A stretch of 64,000 nt of DNA, taken from NCBI RefSeq assembly GCF_000017565.1, contig NC_009719.1, positions 2,649,001-2,713,000 on the forward strand, given 5' to 3'. Every line of letters begins with the position of its first letter. Positions within the stretch are counted from its first letter, which is position 1. The notes beneath the pieces were generated by a model that did not search any database, was not told where the DNA came from, and worked only from the letters and a program-made list of their open reading frames with translations. Shown here one piece after another: positions 37,227 to 46,115 of this stretch. Source of the stretch: Parvibaculum lavamentivorans DS-1. GTDB taxonomy: Bacteria; Pseudomonadota; Alphaproteobacteria; Parvibaculales; Parvibaculaceae. Made by a program: the position numbers and the translations under genes.

Positions 37227-38075
37227 CTATTTTCGGCAAGCGGGACGCGTGGAGTGGACCCCCTGCCACGCCTCGTCCCAGCCATCGCGATGGCCGAGGC
37301 CCGGCATGACATGCAGCGTTGCGCAGCGCCGGTCGGCCAGACGGGCCATGAAGGCACGATTGATCGCTTCGGGAACGATGTCATCCTCTTCGCCCACATA
37401 GTGTATTTGCGGGATGGCCGCGAGGCGGATGGCGTCATCCGCCGGATTGAGCGAGCCGCTCAGCCCGCTGACCTGGTGATGTCTGGTGAATGCTGCCGTG
37501 TCGAGAGGCGAGGCGACGGTCTTGAGCCACGCCACGTCATGGCGTCGTGCTGCCAATAGTGCCGCGACAGTGCCGCCGCCGGAGTAGCCGACAAGACCGA
37601 GCTGTGCGGCGCCTGTTCGCTCCTTCAGCTTGTCCAGAGCCGCGTCGACGGACTGCACCACCGCTTCGCTGTAGCGAGCGTTGGTCCAGGTCTCATTGCC
37701 GCAATTTCGCCGTGCCTGGCCTTGTGTGTATTGGCACGGCCGGGCGAGGTAGGCGACGGCTGGTCCATTGTCTTTTACGGCTAGCTGCAGCGCGACGGGT
37801 GAGACAGGGGTCGGGTCCGGCGAAGGCTCGTTCCGCCTCGTCCATGCGAGGCCGTCTCCTTCCAGATAGACGATGAGCAGGCCGGAAGGCCGGTCGGCGC
37901 GGATAAGGCTGTAGAGGTCGAAATCACCGGCGGGGATCGTTGACGGCTCCATGCCTTGTGCCGCCGCCAACTTGTCCGCGCGGGCCTTGCGCTCGCCCGG
38001 GTCGGGCAGCGTGGTACAGGCCGTCGCGGTCAGGCCAGCCAGAAACAGAAGAAGTAGAAGAGGGCGGAGTGTCAT
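37227..38075 (-). CDS. putative lipoprotein alpha/beta hydrolase
   Basis: A 282-residue exported serine hydrolase. MTLRPLLLLLFLAGLTATAC is a signal peptide ending in a probable, slightly non-canonical lipobox (ATAC). The hydrolase core has LLIVYLEGDGLAWTRRN, the nucleophile elbow GLVGYSGGGTVAALLA, the acid in VGEEDDIVPEAI and the His in MPGLGHRDGWDEAW. The four cysteines in ARPCQYTQGQARRNC and nearby suggest periplasmic disulfides. Start at ATG 38075; an 11-residue upstream extension would spoil the signal. Similar lipoproteins are annotated only as alpha/beta hydrolases. Confidence 0.8.
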   Translation of the reverse strand: MTLRPLLLLLFLAGLTATACTTLPDPGERKARADKLAAAQGMEPSTIPAGDFDLYSLIRADRPSGLLIVYLEGDGLAWTRRNEPSPDPTPVSPVALQLAVKDNGPAVAYLARPCQYTQGQARRNCGNETWTNARYSEAVVQSVDAALDKLKERTGAAQLGLVGYSGGGTVAALLAARRHDVAWLKTVASPLDTAAFTRHHQVSGLSGSLNPADDAIRLAAIPQIHYVGEEDDIVPEAINRAFMARLADRRCATLHVMPGLGHRDGWDEAWQGVHSTRPACRK

Positions 38076-38087
38076 GGGCGCTCGGCA

Positions 38088-38119
38088 CGAAAAACGGCTC
38101 TGGAGCAAACCAGAGCCGT
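38088..38119 (-). terminator. rho-independent terminator of the DEAD-box helicase gene
   Basis: On the minus strand ACGGCTCTGG (38119-38110) pairs perfectly with CCAGAGCCGT (38103-38094) over a 6-base loop, followed by TTTTCG. An outer GGCACGAA/TTCGTGCC (ends at 38083 and 38130) extends the structure. It separates the helicase from the downstream hydrolase gene. Confidence 0.9.
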
Positions 38120-38159
38120 GTCTTCGTGCCTAGCGGAGATTGCCCGCGATCGGACAGAA

Positions 38160-39506
38160 TCAGGAAGCGGTCGACTGACGCCGACTCTGCTGACCACCCT
38201 TTTGACCGGGCTTCTGGCCGCGATTGCCGGCGCCACCACCGGGCTTGCCGCCAAACCGGCGCGGTTTGCCCGGCTGGCGATTGCTGTTGCCGTTGCGGGG
38301 GCCGCCGCCATTGCGATTGCCTGCACGTTTGGCCATGGGTTCACCGGCGGGAACGGCTACCTGCTCGCCGAGCCATTCCGTGGTGTCCATAACCGTCAAC
38401 GGGCGTTTCGTCAGCTTCTCGATGCTGCGAAGGTGCGAACGTTCGGAAGCATCGCAAAAGGAGAGGGCAATGCCGCTCTTGCCCGCGCGGGCCGTACGGC
38501 CGATGCGGTGAACATAGCTTTCCGGCTCGTTCGGCAGCTCGTAATTGATGACATGCGTGATGTCCGAGACGTCGATGCCGCGCGCGGCGATGTCTGTCGC
38601 GACAAGGACGCGTGCCTTGCCGTTGCGGAACATGTCGAGCGCGCGCTGGCGTGCGCCCTGCGACTTGTTGCCGTGAATGGCTTCCGAGAGCACGCCAGAC
38701 TTGTCCAGCTGTTCGCTCACGCGGTTGGCGCAATGTTTGGTGCGCGTGAAGACGATGACGCGCGAAAGCTCCGAATTGTCGAGCAGCTTCGCCAGAAGCT
38801 CGCGCTTGCGCTTGCCGTCCACATGGAGAACCCGCTGGTCGATCTTGTCGACCGTCACGACTTCCGGCGTCACTTCGACACGTACGGGCTCGCGAAGGAT
38901 CTCGTCCGCAAGATGCTGGATGCTGGAAGGCATCGTCGCCGAGAAGAGCAGCGACTGGCGCTGACGCGGCATCGCGGCAATGATCTTCCGCACGTCGCGG
39001 ATGAAGCCCATGTCCAGCATGCGGTCAGCTTCGTCGAGCACGAGAAGGGACGTGCGGCTCAGATTGACGTGCTTCTGGTTCATGAGGTCGAGCAGGCGGC
39101 CCGGTGTCGCCACCACAATGTCTACGCCGGCCGTCATCGCCTTTACCTGGCGAAACTGGTTCACGCCGCCGAAGATGACCGTGTGGCGCAGCTTGAAATT
39201 CTTGCCATAGCTTTCAATGCTCTGGCTGATCTGAACCGCGAGTTCGCGCGTCGGCGCGAGAATGAGCGCGCGGGCTTCCTTGGGTTGGCGCTTCTCGTTG
39301 GCGGCGGCAAGTATCTGGAGTATTGGCAGCGCGAAAGCGGCGGTCTTGCCTGTGCCGGTCTGGGCGAGGCCCAGCAGGTCGCGGCCTTCCAGCAGGGCGG
39401 GAATGGCTTGCGCCTGAATCGGCGTCGGGTTGGTGTAGTTGTTGGCAGCAAGGGCGCGGCACAGCGGCTCGGCAACGCCAAGATCCGCAAAAGTTACAGT
39501 CGTCAT
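38160..39506 (-). CDS. rhlE: DEAD-box ATP-dependent RNA helicase (RhlE-like)
   Basis: A 448-residue DEAD-box helicase. Q motif and flanks: [33 protein letters not shown]. Motif [12 protein letters not shown], Ia PTRELAVQI, Ib [59 protein letters not shown]. The C-terminal 60 residues are basic and rich in Gly, Asn, Gln and Arg ([20 protein letters not shown]), a typical RNA-binding tail of RhlE proteins. Such helicases remodel ribosome precursors and mRNA at low temperature. A 349-bp leader region precedes it, as often seen for cold-induced helicase genes. Confidence 0.92.
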   Translation of the reverse strand: MTTVTFADLGVAEPLCRALAANNYTNPTPIQAQAIPALLEGRDLLGLAQTGTGKTAAFALPILQILAAANEKRQPKEARALILAPTRELAVQISQSIESYGKNFKLRHTVIFGGVNQFRQVKAMTAGVDIVVATPGRLLDLMNQKHVNLSRTSLLVLDEADRMLDMGFIRDVRKIIAAMPRQRQSLLFSATMPSSIQHLADEILREPVRVEVTPEVVTVDKIDQRVLHVDGKRKRELLAKLLDNSELSRVIVFTRTKHCANRVSEQLDKSGVLSEAIHGNKSQGARQRALDMFRNGKARVLVATDIAARGIDVSDITHVINYELPNEPESYVHRIGRTARAGKSGIALSFCDASERSHLRSIEKLTKRPLTVMDTTEWLGEQVAVPAGEPMAKRAGNRNGGGPRNGNSNRQPGKPRRFGGKPGGGAGNRGQKPGQKGGQQSRRQSTAS

Positions 39507-39855
39507 ATTAATCAGGTTCTTTCAAGTCAAACGTCGTGCGCCCGGCCACCATGGCCGGCGCTTAACGCGGGTTCTTGCCGCGTTCCAACGCGCTTGGAAT
39601 CGGGAAGGGGTCGAATTGTTTCGGGATCAGGCGGTGCCGATAGGCAGCGCAAAGGCGCGCACACGAAAACAATTAGCCGTGACATGAGCCTTTCCGGCCG
39701 GAATGTCAAGCAAAGCGTCGGTTAATAGCCGAGTTTCAGGCGGGAACGCGCGGTAAATCGCGCCGGTAGAGGACCTGACGCCCCCGCAACAGATTGTCGC
39801 GGGGGCCTCAAGTGGGCATCATCGCGCCACCTGAAGCTGAAAGCAGCAGATTCGA
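39507..39855. other. divergent intergenic region (rhlE / corA)
   Basis: 349 bp without a gene. It contains a perfect 8-bp stem GCCCCCGC/GCGGGGGC (39780-39787, 39799-39806) and should hold the promoters and leaders of the divergent helicase and corA genes. The hairpin lacks a T-run on either strand. Confidence 0.5.
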
Positions 39856-40821
39856 ATGATTACCGCCTACGTCCCTGCCGATAATTCCCTCAAGCCCGTC
39901 ACCCTTGCAGCCGGCGAGCCAATTCCCGATGCCGCGGTCTGGATCGACCTGCTTCATCCGAGCGACGAGGAACTGGTCTTTGTGGACCGGGCCCTGAACC
40001 TCGACGTACCCACAGAAGAGGACATGCGGGAGATCGAAATATCGAGCCGCCTCTATCAGGAGGAGGACGCGTTTTACATGACCGCGACGATGATTACGCA
40101 ATCGGACATGCCGCAACCTCTCAGCGTTCCTGTTTCCTTCGTCCTGGCGCATCATCGCCTGTTGACGCTGCGCTATGCCGAGCCGCTGCCGTTTCGTGTC
40201 TACGCGGCGCAAGCGTCCAGGCACAACATGCCTTGCGCGACGGGAGAGGACGTACTGGCAGGTTTGCTTGATGCCATTACCGACCGCATCGCAGATATTC
40301 TGGAGCGCGTGCAGGTGGATATCGAAACGCTCTCGCGCGAAATTTTCACCAGAGAGCACAGAGGCAAGAAGGATTACAACGCCATTCTCGCGCGTATCGG
40401 CCGTAACCATGCGCTGACGTCGCAGGCGCGTGAAAGCCTTGTCAGTTTCGGACGGCTTGTCGGTTTTGTAGCAAGGCCAAGCGAAGCAAAACTGACAAAG
40501 TCGGCGGAACGAGGGTTCAAAACAATCTCGCGCGATGTCACGGCGCTCAGCGATCATGCGAGTTTTCTCGCCAATAATATCGGCTTCGTGCTCGACGCGA
40601 CGCTCGGGCTCATCAACAACGAGCAAAGCAGCACCATCAAGATTTTCTCGGTTGCCGCGGTTGTCTTCCTTCCGCCGACATTGATCGCAAGTATTTACGG
40701 CATGAACTTCGAATTCATGCCGGAGCTTGCCTGGAGCTACGGATATCCCATGGCGCTTGGATTGATGGTCCTGTTCGCCGTGCTGCCTTATCTTTTCTTC
40801 AAGTATCGCGGTTGGCTATGA
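39856..40821 (+). CDS. corA: CorA-type magnesium/divalent cation channel
   Basis: A 321-residue CorA-family channel. A soluble N-terminal alpha/beta funnel domain (about 1-230) leads into a long helix and two C-terminal transmembrane helices (about 263-285 and 296-317) with the signature YGMNFEFMPE in the loop between them. It imports Mg(II) (or Co/Ni) down the membrane potential. It begins a run of three overlapping genes: its stop overlaps the ATG of the next gene (ATGA). Confidence 0.94.
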   Translation: MITAYVPADNSLKPVTLAAGEPIPDAAVWIDLLHPSDEELVFVDRALNLDVPTEEDMREIEISSRLYQEEDAFYMTATMITQSDMPQPLSVPVSFVLAHHRLLTLRYAEPLPFRVYAAQASRHNMPCATGEDVLAGLLDAITDRIADILERVQVDIETLSREIFTREHRGKKDYNAILARIGRNHALTSQARESLVSFGRLVGFVARPSEAKLTKSAERGFKTISRDVTALSDHASFLANNIGFVLDATLGLINNEQSSTIKIFSVAAVVFLPPTLIASIYGMNFEFMPELAWSYGYPMALGLMVLFAVLPYLFFKYRGWL

Positions 40822-41429
40822 ACAGCAGTTCTCCCGCGCGCACCGAATGGATATGGATCCGCCATGCCGCGGTTCAGGGGCAGGAAAGCCGCTATTACGG
40901 CCGTCTCGATGTGGCGCCCGAGCCGGTAGACCCTGCACTTGCGGCGGCCATCGCGCGCCGCCTTCCCGCCGTCGCGGTCTGGCTTTCTTCTCCCCTTACG
41001 CGCACGCGGGTAACGGCGCTTGCCTTCAAGGCCGATGCCGATCCAATCCCGGTAGGCGATTTCAACGACCAGAATTACGGTTTGTGGCAAGGCCGCAGCT
41101 TCAATGACGTGTTCGCCGCAAACAGAACGCTCGACTGGGCAAAGCCCGCCGAAATTCTGCCCCCCGAAGGTGAAAGCTTTGTCGATGTCGCGACGCGCGT
41201 GTTTGACGGCATTGAGCGGCTGACCGCGCATTATGCCGGCCACACCATTGTTTCGGTCGCCCATGCCAATGTCGTGCGCGCGGCAATCGCCCATGCCCTC
41301 GGGATAGATCTTGCGACGGCGCTACGTATCGAAATCGCGCCGCTATCGATCACGCGGCTTGGATGCCGCGTCGTGAATGGCGCAGCGCAATGGAGCGTTG
41401 GCTGCATCAATCTGGAGCTGGCGGGATGA
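40818..41429 (+). CDS. histidine phosphatase (phosphoglycerate mutase-like) family protein
   Basis: A 203-residue member of the histidine phosphatase superfamily. The phosphoacceptor motif RHG reads IRHAAVQ (RHA), keeping the catalytic His and Arg; the second Arg is in LSSPLTRTRVTA, the acid in PPEGESFVDV, and the second His in VSVAHANVVRAAIAHALG where HGG is usual. Overall layout resembles CobC/GpmB-type phosphatases. ATG 40818 overlaps the corA stop and its own TGA overlaps the next ATG. The substrate is unknown; the coupling with corA and a dehydratase gives no clear clue. Confidence 0.82.
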   Translation: MNSSSPARTEWIWIRHAAVQGQESRYYGRLDVAPEPVDPALAAAIARRLPAVAVWLSSPLTRTRVTALAFKADADPIPVGDFNDQNYGLWQGRSFNDVFAANRTLDWAKPAEILPPEGESFVDVATRVFDGIERLTAHYAGHTIVSVAHANVVRAAIAHALGIDLATALRIEIAPLSITRLGCRVVNGAAQWSVGCINLELAG

Positions 41430-42409
41430 AGACGGACCTGCCGGATGCGGCGGATGTTCGCGCTGCGGCGGCGCGGATCGCCGGCGTGGCGGTCAGAACG
41501 CCGCTTCTCGAGTTTCCGGCGCTGAACGCGCGGACTGGCGGCCGCGTTTTCGTAAAGCCGGAGGTGCTGCAGCGGACCGGCTCTTTCAAATTCCGCGGCG
41601 CGTGCAACCGCTTGTCTCAGCTCTCGTCGGCTGAAGCGCCAGGCGGCATTGTCGCATGGTCGTCCGGCAATCATGCGCAGGGCGTTGCCGCTGCCGCCGC
41701 ATTGCGCGGGCTCGCCGCCTGTATCGTCATGCCGTCCGATGCGCCGCAGCTCAAGGTCGCGCGGACGCGTGGTTTCGGCGCGGAAATCGTTTTTTATGAT
41801 CGCCTGAAAGAGAACCGCGAGGAGATAGGCCGGGGTCTGGCGGCGGCGCGCGGCGCCATCATCGTGCCGCCTTATGACGACCCGGATATTATCGCAGGGC
41901 AGGGGACTGCGGCTCTTGAGATCGCGGAAGATGCATCGCGGCTGGGCGTCGGGCTCGACGCTGTGCTGGTGCCGGCTGGCGGCGGCGGTCTTGCGGCGGG
42001 CACCGCTCTTGCCATCGGCGCGCTGCTGCCGGATGCGAAAGTGTATTGCGTCGAGCCGGCTCAATTCGACGATCACGCGCAATCGCTGGCGAGCGGCGCA
42101 CGGATTGAAAATCCTTCGGGGGGCCATTCCATTTGCGACGCATTGATGGCGCCGTTGCCGGGCGAAGTTACCTTCGCGATCAATGGCCCGCGCCTCGCGG
42201 GCGGCCTCTCCGTCACAGATGGCGAAGTCGAGGCGGCCATGCGTTTTGCATTTGAAGAAATGAAGCTTGTCGTGGAGCCGGGTGGTGCTGTCGCGCTTGC
42301 CGCGCTGCTGTCCGGTAAACACGATGCGAGAGGTGCCGCTGTCGCGATTATCCTGAGTGGAGGCAATGTGGATGCGGCGCTCTTCAGCCGTGTTCTCTCG
42401 GCTGGCTAG
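41426..42409 (+). CDS. threonine/serine dehydratase (PLP-dependent)
   Basis: A 327-residue fold-type II PLP enzyme that deaminates threonine or serine to the 2-oxoacid. The PLP lysine is in RTGSFKFRGACNRL, the Asn-binding loop is SSGNHAQGVAAAA, the phosphate-binding Gly loop is VPAGGGGLAAG, and the pyridine-N Ser sits in AIILSGGNVDA. It lacks the C-terminal ACT-like regulatory domain of IlvA, so it is the short catabolic form, or possibly a serine racemase or hydroxyaspartate dehydratase. It starts on the phosphatase stop. Its TAG shares CTAG with the convergent CheZ-like gene. Confidence 0.9.
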   Translation: MKTDLPDAADVRAAAARIAGVAVRTPLLEFPALNARTGGRVFVKPEVLQRTGSFKFRGACNRLSQLSSAEAPGGIVAWSSGNHAQGVAAAAALRGLAACIVMPSDAPQLKVARTRGFGAEIVFYDRLKENREEIGRGLAAARGAIIVPPYDDPDIIAGQGTAALEIAEDASRLGVGLDAVLVPAGGGGLAAGTALAIGALLPDAKVYCVEPAQFDDHAQSLASGARIENPSGGHSICDALMAPLPGEVTFAINGPRLAGGLSVTDGEVEAAMRFAFEEMKLVVEPGGAVALAALLSGKHDARGAAVAIILSGGNVDAALFSRVLSAG

Positions 42410-42996
42410 CTCCGTCCCGCTTCCTCTTCCCATAGGGCGATGCTGCGCGTGATATGCGCTTCCATTTGTCCAAGGGCATCGATGATCGCGCCGATCCGCT
42501 TGCCGGTCATCTCCTGGTAGGCGGACGCCATGAAGATGCCGCTGGCGTGCATTTCGATTTCGTCGCAGAGATCGGTGTCGGCGCCGCTGCCGCGCAGCGC
42601 CTCGCTGATTTCCTGGAGCCGACCGGCCGCATGTGCGATGTCGCCCGCCGCGCGGTTGGCCGCTTCGGCGATGGCCGCGAGTTCTTCCGTGCCGGTATCA
42701 TGGTCGTTGCGCCGGCTGCCCGGCTTTATGGCTGCCATGGTCTCGCAGGCGGCCCCCAGAGCGCGGCGCATCTCCTGCATCTCGTGGTAGAGGAACCCGA
42801 AGCGCGCATCCGCCCGCGTCTCCCGCGCAAGATCGTAGAGCCGCTCTATGGCTCCAATGACTTCGCCGGTATCGGCGGCCCGGTTGCGCTGTCCGAATTC
42901 CTGGAGGAACCAGCGGCCGCGCGGCGTCTCAAGCACGGCCCGCTCGATGGCCGTATATTCATCCTCGGTCTCGATGACCGGCGCTGCGTGGCTCAT
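42406..42996 (-). CDS. CheZ-like protein phosphatase family protein
   Basis: A 196-residue, highly helical protein. It has long amphipathic helices (IERLYDLARETRADARFGFL and a central EELAAIAEAANRAAGDIAHA) and the CheZ-type active-site helix SAYQEMTGKRIGAIID, where the Gln corresponds to the catalytic Gln of CheZ (family: DFQDLTGQ). CheZ dephosphorylates CheY-P. The N-terminal motif RGRWFLQEFGQRNRAADT is one I associate with alphaproteobacterial CheZ-like proteins. No che or flagellar gene is nearby, so the partner response regulator is unknown. The start ATG 42996 has a GGAG; a GTG seven codons earlier is possible. Confidence 0.65.
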   Translation of the reverse strand: MSHAAPVIETEDEYTAIERAVLETPRGRWFLQEFGQRNRAADTGEVIGAIERLYDLARETRADARFGFLYHEMQEMRRALGAACETMAAIKPGSRRNDHDTGTEELAAIAEAANRAAGDIAHAAGRLQEISEALRGSGADTDLCDEIEMHASGIFMASAYQEMTGKRIGAIIDALGQMEAHITRSIALWEEEAGRS

Positions 42997-43144
42997 TTCG
43001 GGCTCCGTGCCGGGCACCCGGCGGCTGGAAAGCCGCTATTATCGGGATGATTGGTTTCGCATTTGTTGATTTGGCCGGTGGCTGCTTGCCGTTCCGGGCC
43101 GGACATGCGAGGGAAACGGCTGCAAGGCAGCACGGGGCTTCGGA

Positions 43145-43759
43145 ATGCAACTTCCCATCGATATCGAGACGGTCAAGGGCTTCATGGATGCGGCGGAGGG
43201 TAGGGCGCTCCACGAGGCGGCGCTGGATGCGTCCCGCCATGGCCCGGTGCTGGAAATCGGCTCCTATTGCGGCAAGTCCACCGTCTATATAGGCACCGCC
43301 TGCCAGCTTAATGGCGCGGTGCTCTACGCGCTCGACCATCATTACGGGTCCGAGGAAAACCAGAAGGGCTGGGAGCATCACGACGAAGCCCTCTACGACG
43401 CCGAGACGGACCGCCTCAACACCTTCCCGCTCTTCCGCCGGACCATGCGCATGGCGAAGCTCGAAGACACGGTAGTGCCGCTCGTTGCGCCGTCGGAAGT
43501 CGTCTCGAAGGGCTGGGCGACGCCGCTGGCGATGGTCTTCATCGATGGTGGCCACGGCATGGAACCCGCGCTCACCGACTACCGCCACTGGGCGCCGCGC
43601 GTCATGCCGGGCGGCATCCTCGCGATTCACGACGTCTTTCCCGACCCGAAGGACGGCGGCCGCCCGCCATACGAGATCTACAAGATGGCGCTGGCGTCTC
43701 AGCTTTTCGCGGAGGAGAAGGCCGTGAAGAGCCTGAGGCTACTCCGCCGCCTCGGCTAG
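43145..43759 (+). CDS. class I SAM-dependent methyltransferase (Methyltransf_24 type)
   Basis: A 204-residue protein. Motif I GPVLEIGSYCGKSTVYIGTA is the SAM-binding loop, and MVFIDGGHGMEPALTDYRHWAPRVMPGGILAIHDVF gives motif IV and the following helix in shorter blocks (FIDGGHG, GGILAIHD). This group contains class I methyltransferases that act on sugars or small metabolites. Its last seven codons plus stop (LLRRLG) are part of direct repeat B, and the original convergent neighbour now lies 1.27 kb away. It is divergent from the CheZ-like gene. Confidence 0.82.
   Translation: MQLPIDIETVKGFMDAAEGRALHEAALDASRHGPVLEIGSYCGKSTVYIGTACQLNGAVLYALDHHYGSEENQKGWEHHDEALYDAETDRLNTFPLFRRTMRMAKLEDTVVPLVAPSEVVSKGWATPLAMVFIDGGHGMEPALTDYRHWAPRVMPGGILAIHDVFPDPKDGGRPPYEIYKMALASQLFAEEKAVKSLRLLRRLG
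43738..43759 (+). repeat. direct repeat B, copy 1 (3' end of methyltransferase)
   Basis: 22 bases that recur at 45025-45046 with one mismatch (C at 43745, A at 45032). On the plus strand the copy ends the methyltransferase (LLRRLG stop). On the minus strand it spells the last codons of the gene at 45026 (EAAE stop), where the mismatch is synonymous (GCG/GCT, Ala). Confidence 0.9.
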
Positions 43760-43855
43760 GCCAGAAGAGCTCAGTCGCCGCCCTGATTTTTCCTCAAGGT
43801 TTCCGGAGCAACTTCTGCTAAGTAATCGAGATAGGCTTGCTTTGTTGGGGGGACG

Positions 43856-45046
43856 ATGGAGCACCGCAGGGATCTGGATGGCGTGCGGGGGGTCGCATGC
43901 CTGTCGGTAATTTTGTTGCATACGGTTGTTGGTGCGATACAGGCGGAGGCCGGGTCTTCCTACGATCAGTTTCGCATCGCTATCCAGCCGTTCTTGATCG
44001 GCGGCGTGGATTTATTTTTTGTCCTGTCGGGTTTTCTGATCGGCGGAATCCTTCTCGATAACAAGGAGTCCACGAACTATTTTCGTACATTCTGGCGACG
44101 GAGAATCGGACGGATATTTCCTGTCTACTACGTGATGATTCTGGTTCTGATTGCGCTCTATGCTGTGGACTGGTTCTACAAAACGCCGCTCATCTCCGGT
44201 CTTCTCTACAACCAGTTGCCTGTGTGGGCCTACGCCACGTTCATCCAGAATTTTTACATGGTGTCCGAAGGCGTTTTTGGGAATTTCCTCGGGGTGACTT
44301 GGTCGCTTGCCGTGGAGGAGCAATTTTATCTCATCCTGCCACCGTTGGTATTCCTCCTTTCAAGAGGGAAAATTGTTGTCATCGCAGTACTGGCAATATT
44401 TGCTGCGCCTTTCGTCAGGACGATCCTCTGGCAGAATATCGATTGGCAGGCGAGCTATCTTCTCTCACCCGCGCGCATGGATACGGTGATGTGGGGTGTG
44501 CTTATTGCGTGTGCGGTGCGCAATGAGCATGTGATCTCTGTGCTCTCTCGCTTACGAATGGCGATTGGCATCATCATCGTTTTTCTCGCGGCTTTAGTTG
44601 CGGCGGATATGTTCAATTATGCCTCTGCGCCTTTGCTCGCAACCACGACCTATCATACGCATGGTTTGTTTGTGAGTACGCTCCGGTATTCGGCTTTGGC
44701 GATGATGTACGCCTTGATTATCCTGAGGCTGTATCTTCCGGGCGCTGGCGCTCTGAGATCTTTTTTGTCCAACCCAATTCTGGTCCGGGTAGGCCTGGTT
44801 TCCTATGCAGCATACATGTACCACCAGCTCATAAACTTCACGATCCACAGAGCTGTGCACGGTGGAAATCCACTCATCGCCGAGTGGCGAGATGCATACC
44901 TGCCGATTATTGTCCTCAGCCTGACGTTTCTTGCGGCTGCCGTTTCGTACTGCTATCTCGAGAAGCCGATCCTCGATCGGGCGAGACGCCAGAAATATAC
45001 GTTTGAGGAGCCCCAGCCTCAGGCGCTACTCAGCCGCCTCGGCTAG
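43856..45046 (+). CDS. acyltransferase 3 family membrane protein (OafA/YrhL type), low GC
   Basis: A 396-residue polytopic membrane acyltransferase with about ten helices. It opens MEHRRDLDGVRGVACLSVIL followed by LHTVVG, where Arg and His of the R-x10-H-type motif are the catalytic residues. FFVLSGFLIGGILLDN, FWRRRIGRIFPVYYVMILV and TWSLAVEEQFYLILP are the standard blocks. These enzymes O-acetylate glycans or lipids. Sampled 60-base lines count 48-52 percent GC against about 63 percent in neighbours, so it looks acquired. Its last codons (LLSRLG stop) lie within direct repeat B copy 2, meaning its 3' end is borrowed from the repeated target sequence. Confidence 0.93.
   Translation: MEHRRDLDGVRGVACLSVILLHTVVGAIQAEAGSSYDQFRIAIQPFLIGGVDLFFVLSGFLIGGILLDNKESTNYFRTFWRRRIGRIFPVYYVMILVLIALYAVDWFYKTPLISGLLYNQLPVWAYATFIQNFYMVSEGVFGNFLGVTWSLAVEEQFYLILPPLVFLLSRGKIVVIAVLAIFAAPFVRTILWQNIDWQASYLLSPARMDTVMWGVLIACAVRNEHVISVLSRLRMAIGIIIVFLAALVAADMFNYASAPLLATTTYHTHGLFVSTLRYSALAMMYALIILRLYLPGAGALRSFLSNPILVRVGLVSYAAYMYHQLINFTIHRAVHGGNPLIAEWRDAYLPIIVLSLTFLAAAVSYCYLEKPILDRARRQKYTFEEPQPQALLSRLG
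45025..45046 (+). repeat. direct repeat B, copy 2 (3' ends of acyltransferase and toroid gene)
   Basis: The second copy of the 22-bp repeat. It encodes the end of the acyltransferase on the plus strand and the end of the six-hairpin gene (LAEAAE stop) on the minus strand, so the convergent genes overlap by 21 bp. Confidence 0.9.
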
Positions 45047-46111
45047 CGTGCGCTCGGCGAAGAGATGAGCGGCGGGGGTCATGCCGGCGATGGCGTCGGT
45101 GGCGAGAATGACGGCCGCTGCCGTCCAGGCCGGTTTCTCGGCGGGCCATGCCACTTCATCGGCGAACTGATAGCCCATCCAGTAGGCGCCGCAATCGGCT
45201 TTCCACTGATGCTGCCATGAGAGCATCGCTTCGGCCTTGGCGCGCTGTCCGGAAACGAGGAGCGCCATGGTGAGTTCCGCGCTCTCGGCTACCGTCACCC
45301 AGGGCTGATCCATCACGCAGCGGCAACCCTTGCCCTCGGCAACGAAAATATCCCACTTGGCGGCGAGCCGTTTTCTCGCCGCCTCTCCGGTCACGACGCC
45401 CGCGAGGACCGGGTAATACCAGTCCATCGAGTATCGGTCTTTCGGTTCCCATGTGCGGTCGAAGCGGTGCGGCTTGTCGCGCAAGGCTTCGCCGAGCTTT
45501 GCGCGGGCTTCCATCCAGTCGCGCGAGGGATGTCCGAGTTCGCGGGCGATCTGCGCCGCGCATTCGAGGCTCTTGTAGATCGAGGACGAGCCGGTGATGA
45601 GCGCGTCGTCTTCCGGCGTATGCGGATCGTCGGCCGCCCAGCGGATTTCGCCATGCTCGCTCTGGTAGGAGAGGACGAAGCGGATGGCTGCCTCGACATG
45701 CGGCCAGATGCCGGCAAGCCATTTCCGGTCGCGCGTGACGAGATAATGGTGCCACGCGCCGGTGGCGATATAGGCGGCGAAATTCGTATCTCGGATGTGG
45801 TGGCCCGCGTCCTTTTCCTCGCCTGTAAAGCGTTGCTCCGTTTCGTCGAAGGGCACGGCGGCGCCGAGCTGGCCCCACCAGGAGCCGTCCTTCAACTGCG
45901 TCTCCGCGAGATAATTGAAGGCGCGGCGCGCATGTTCGATCTCGCCGAGCACCGTCAGCCCCATCGCCGCTTCCGTATGGTTCCACGGATCGATCACGCC
46001 GCCGTCATACCAGGGGATCGCGCCATTATCGCGCTGCAGTTCGAGAATGCGCGCACGCGAGCCGTCGAAGAAATCATCGGGAACGCGGTCGCCCCAGGTG
46101 AGATGCGTCAT
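45026..46111 (-). CDS. (alpha/alpha) toroid protein, six-hairpin glycosidase/prenyltransferase-like
   Basis: A 361-residue cytoplasmic protein with repeated helical hairpins rich in Trp and aromatic acids: AIPWYDGGVIDPWNHTEAAM, FNYLAETQLKDGSWWGQLGA, DTNFAAYIATGAWHHYLVTR, FVLSYQSEHGEIRWAADDP, DWYYPVLAGVVTGEAA. This is the alpha/alpha-barrel pattern shared by six-hairpin glycosidases and terpene-cyclase-like proteins (the QLKDGSWW motif is QW-like). It sits five bases after a methyltransferase and a glycosyltransferase on the same strand, so a sugar or glycolipid substrate is likely. No catalytic residues can be assigned. Confidence 0.7.
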   Translation of the reverse strand: MTHLTWGDRVPDDFFDGSRARILELQRDNGAIPWYDGGVIDPWNHTEAAMGLTVLGEIEHARRAFNYLAETQLKDGSWWGQLGAAVPFDETEQRFTGEEKDAGHHIRDTNFAAYIATGAWHHYLVTRDRKWLAGIWPHVEAAIRFVLSYQSEHGEIRWAADDPHTPEDDALITGSSSIYKSLECAAQIARELGHPSRDWMEARAKLGEALRDKPHRFDRTWEPKDRYSMDWYYPVLAGVVTGEAARKRLAAKWDIFVAEGKGCRCVMDQPWVTVAESAELTMALLVSGQRAKAEAMLSWQHQWKADCGAYWMGYQFADEVAWPAEKPAWTAAAVILATDAIAGMTPAAHLFAERTLAEAAE

Positions 46112-46115
46112 CTGC

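Noticed and set aside
38118-39725. A 535-codon plus-strand open frame
   Set aside because: Antisense to the DEAD-box helicase with all nine motifs; shadow frame.
39780-39806. Terminator in the helicase/corA gap
   Set aside because: Perfect 8-bp stem but no T-run and placed between divergent promoters; not a gene end.
43739-43921. Minus-strand ORF ending LAEAAE
   Set aside because: It only picks up repeat B copy 1, which is a duplicate of the toroid gene's end; the rest is unrelated sequence.
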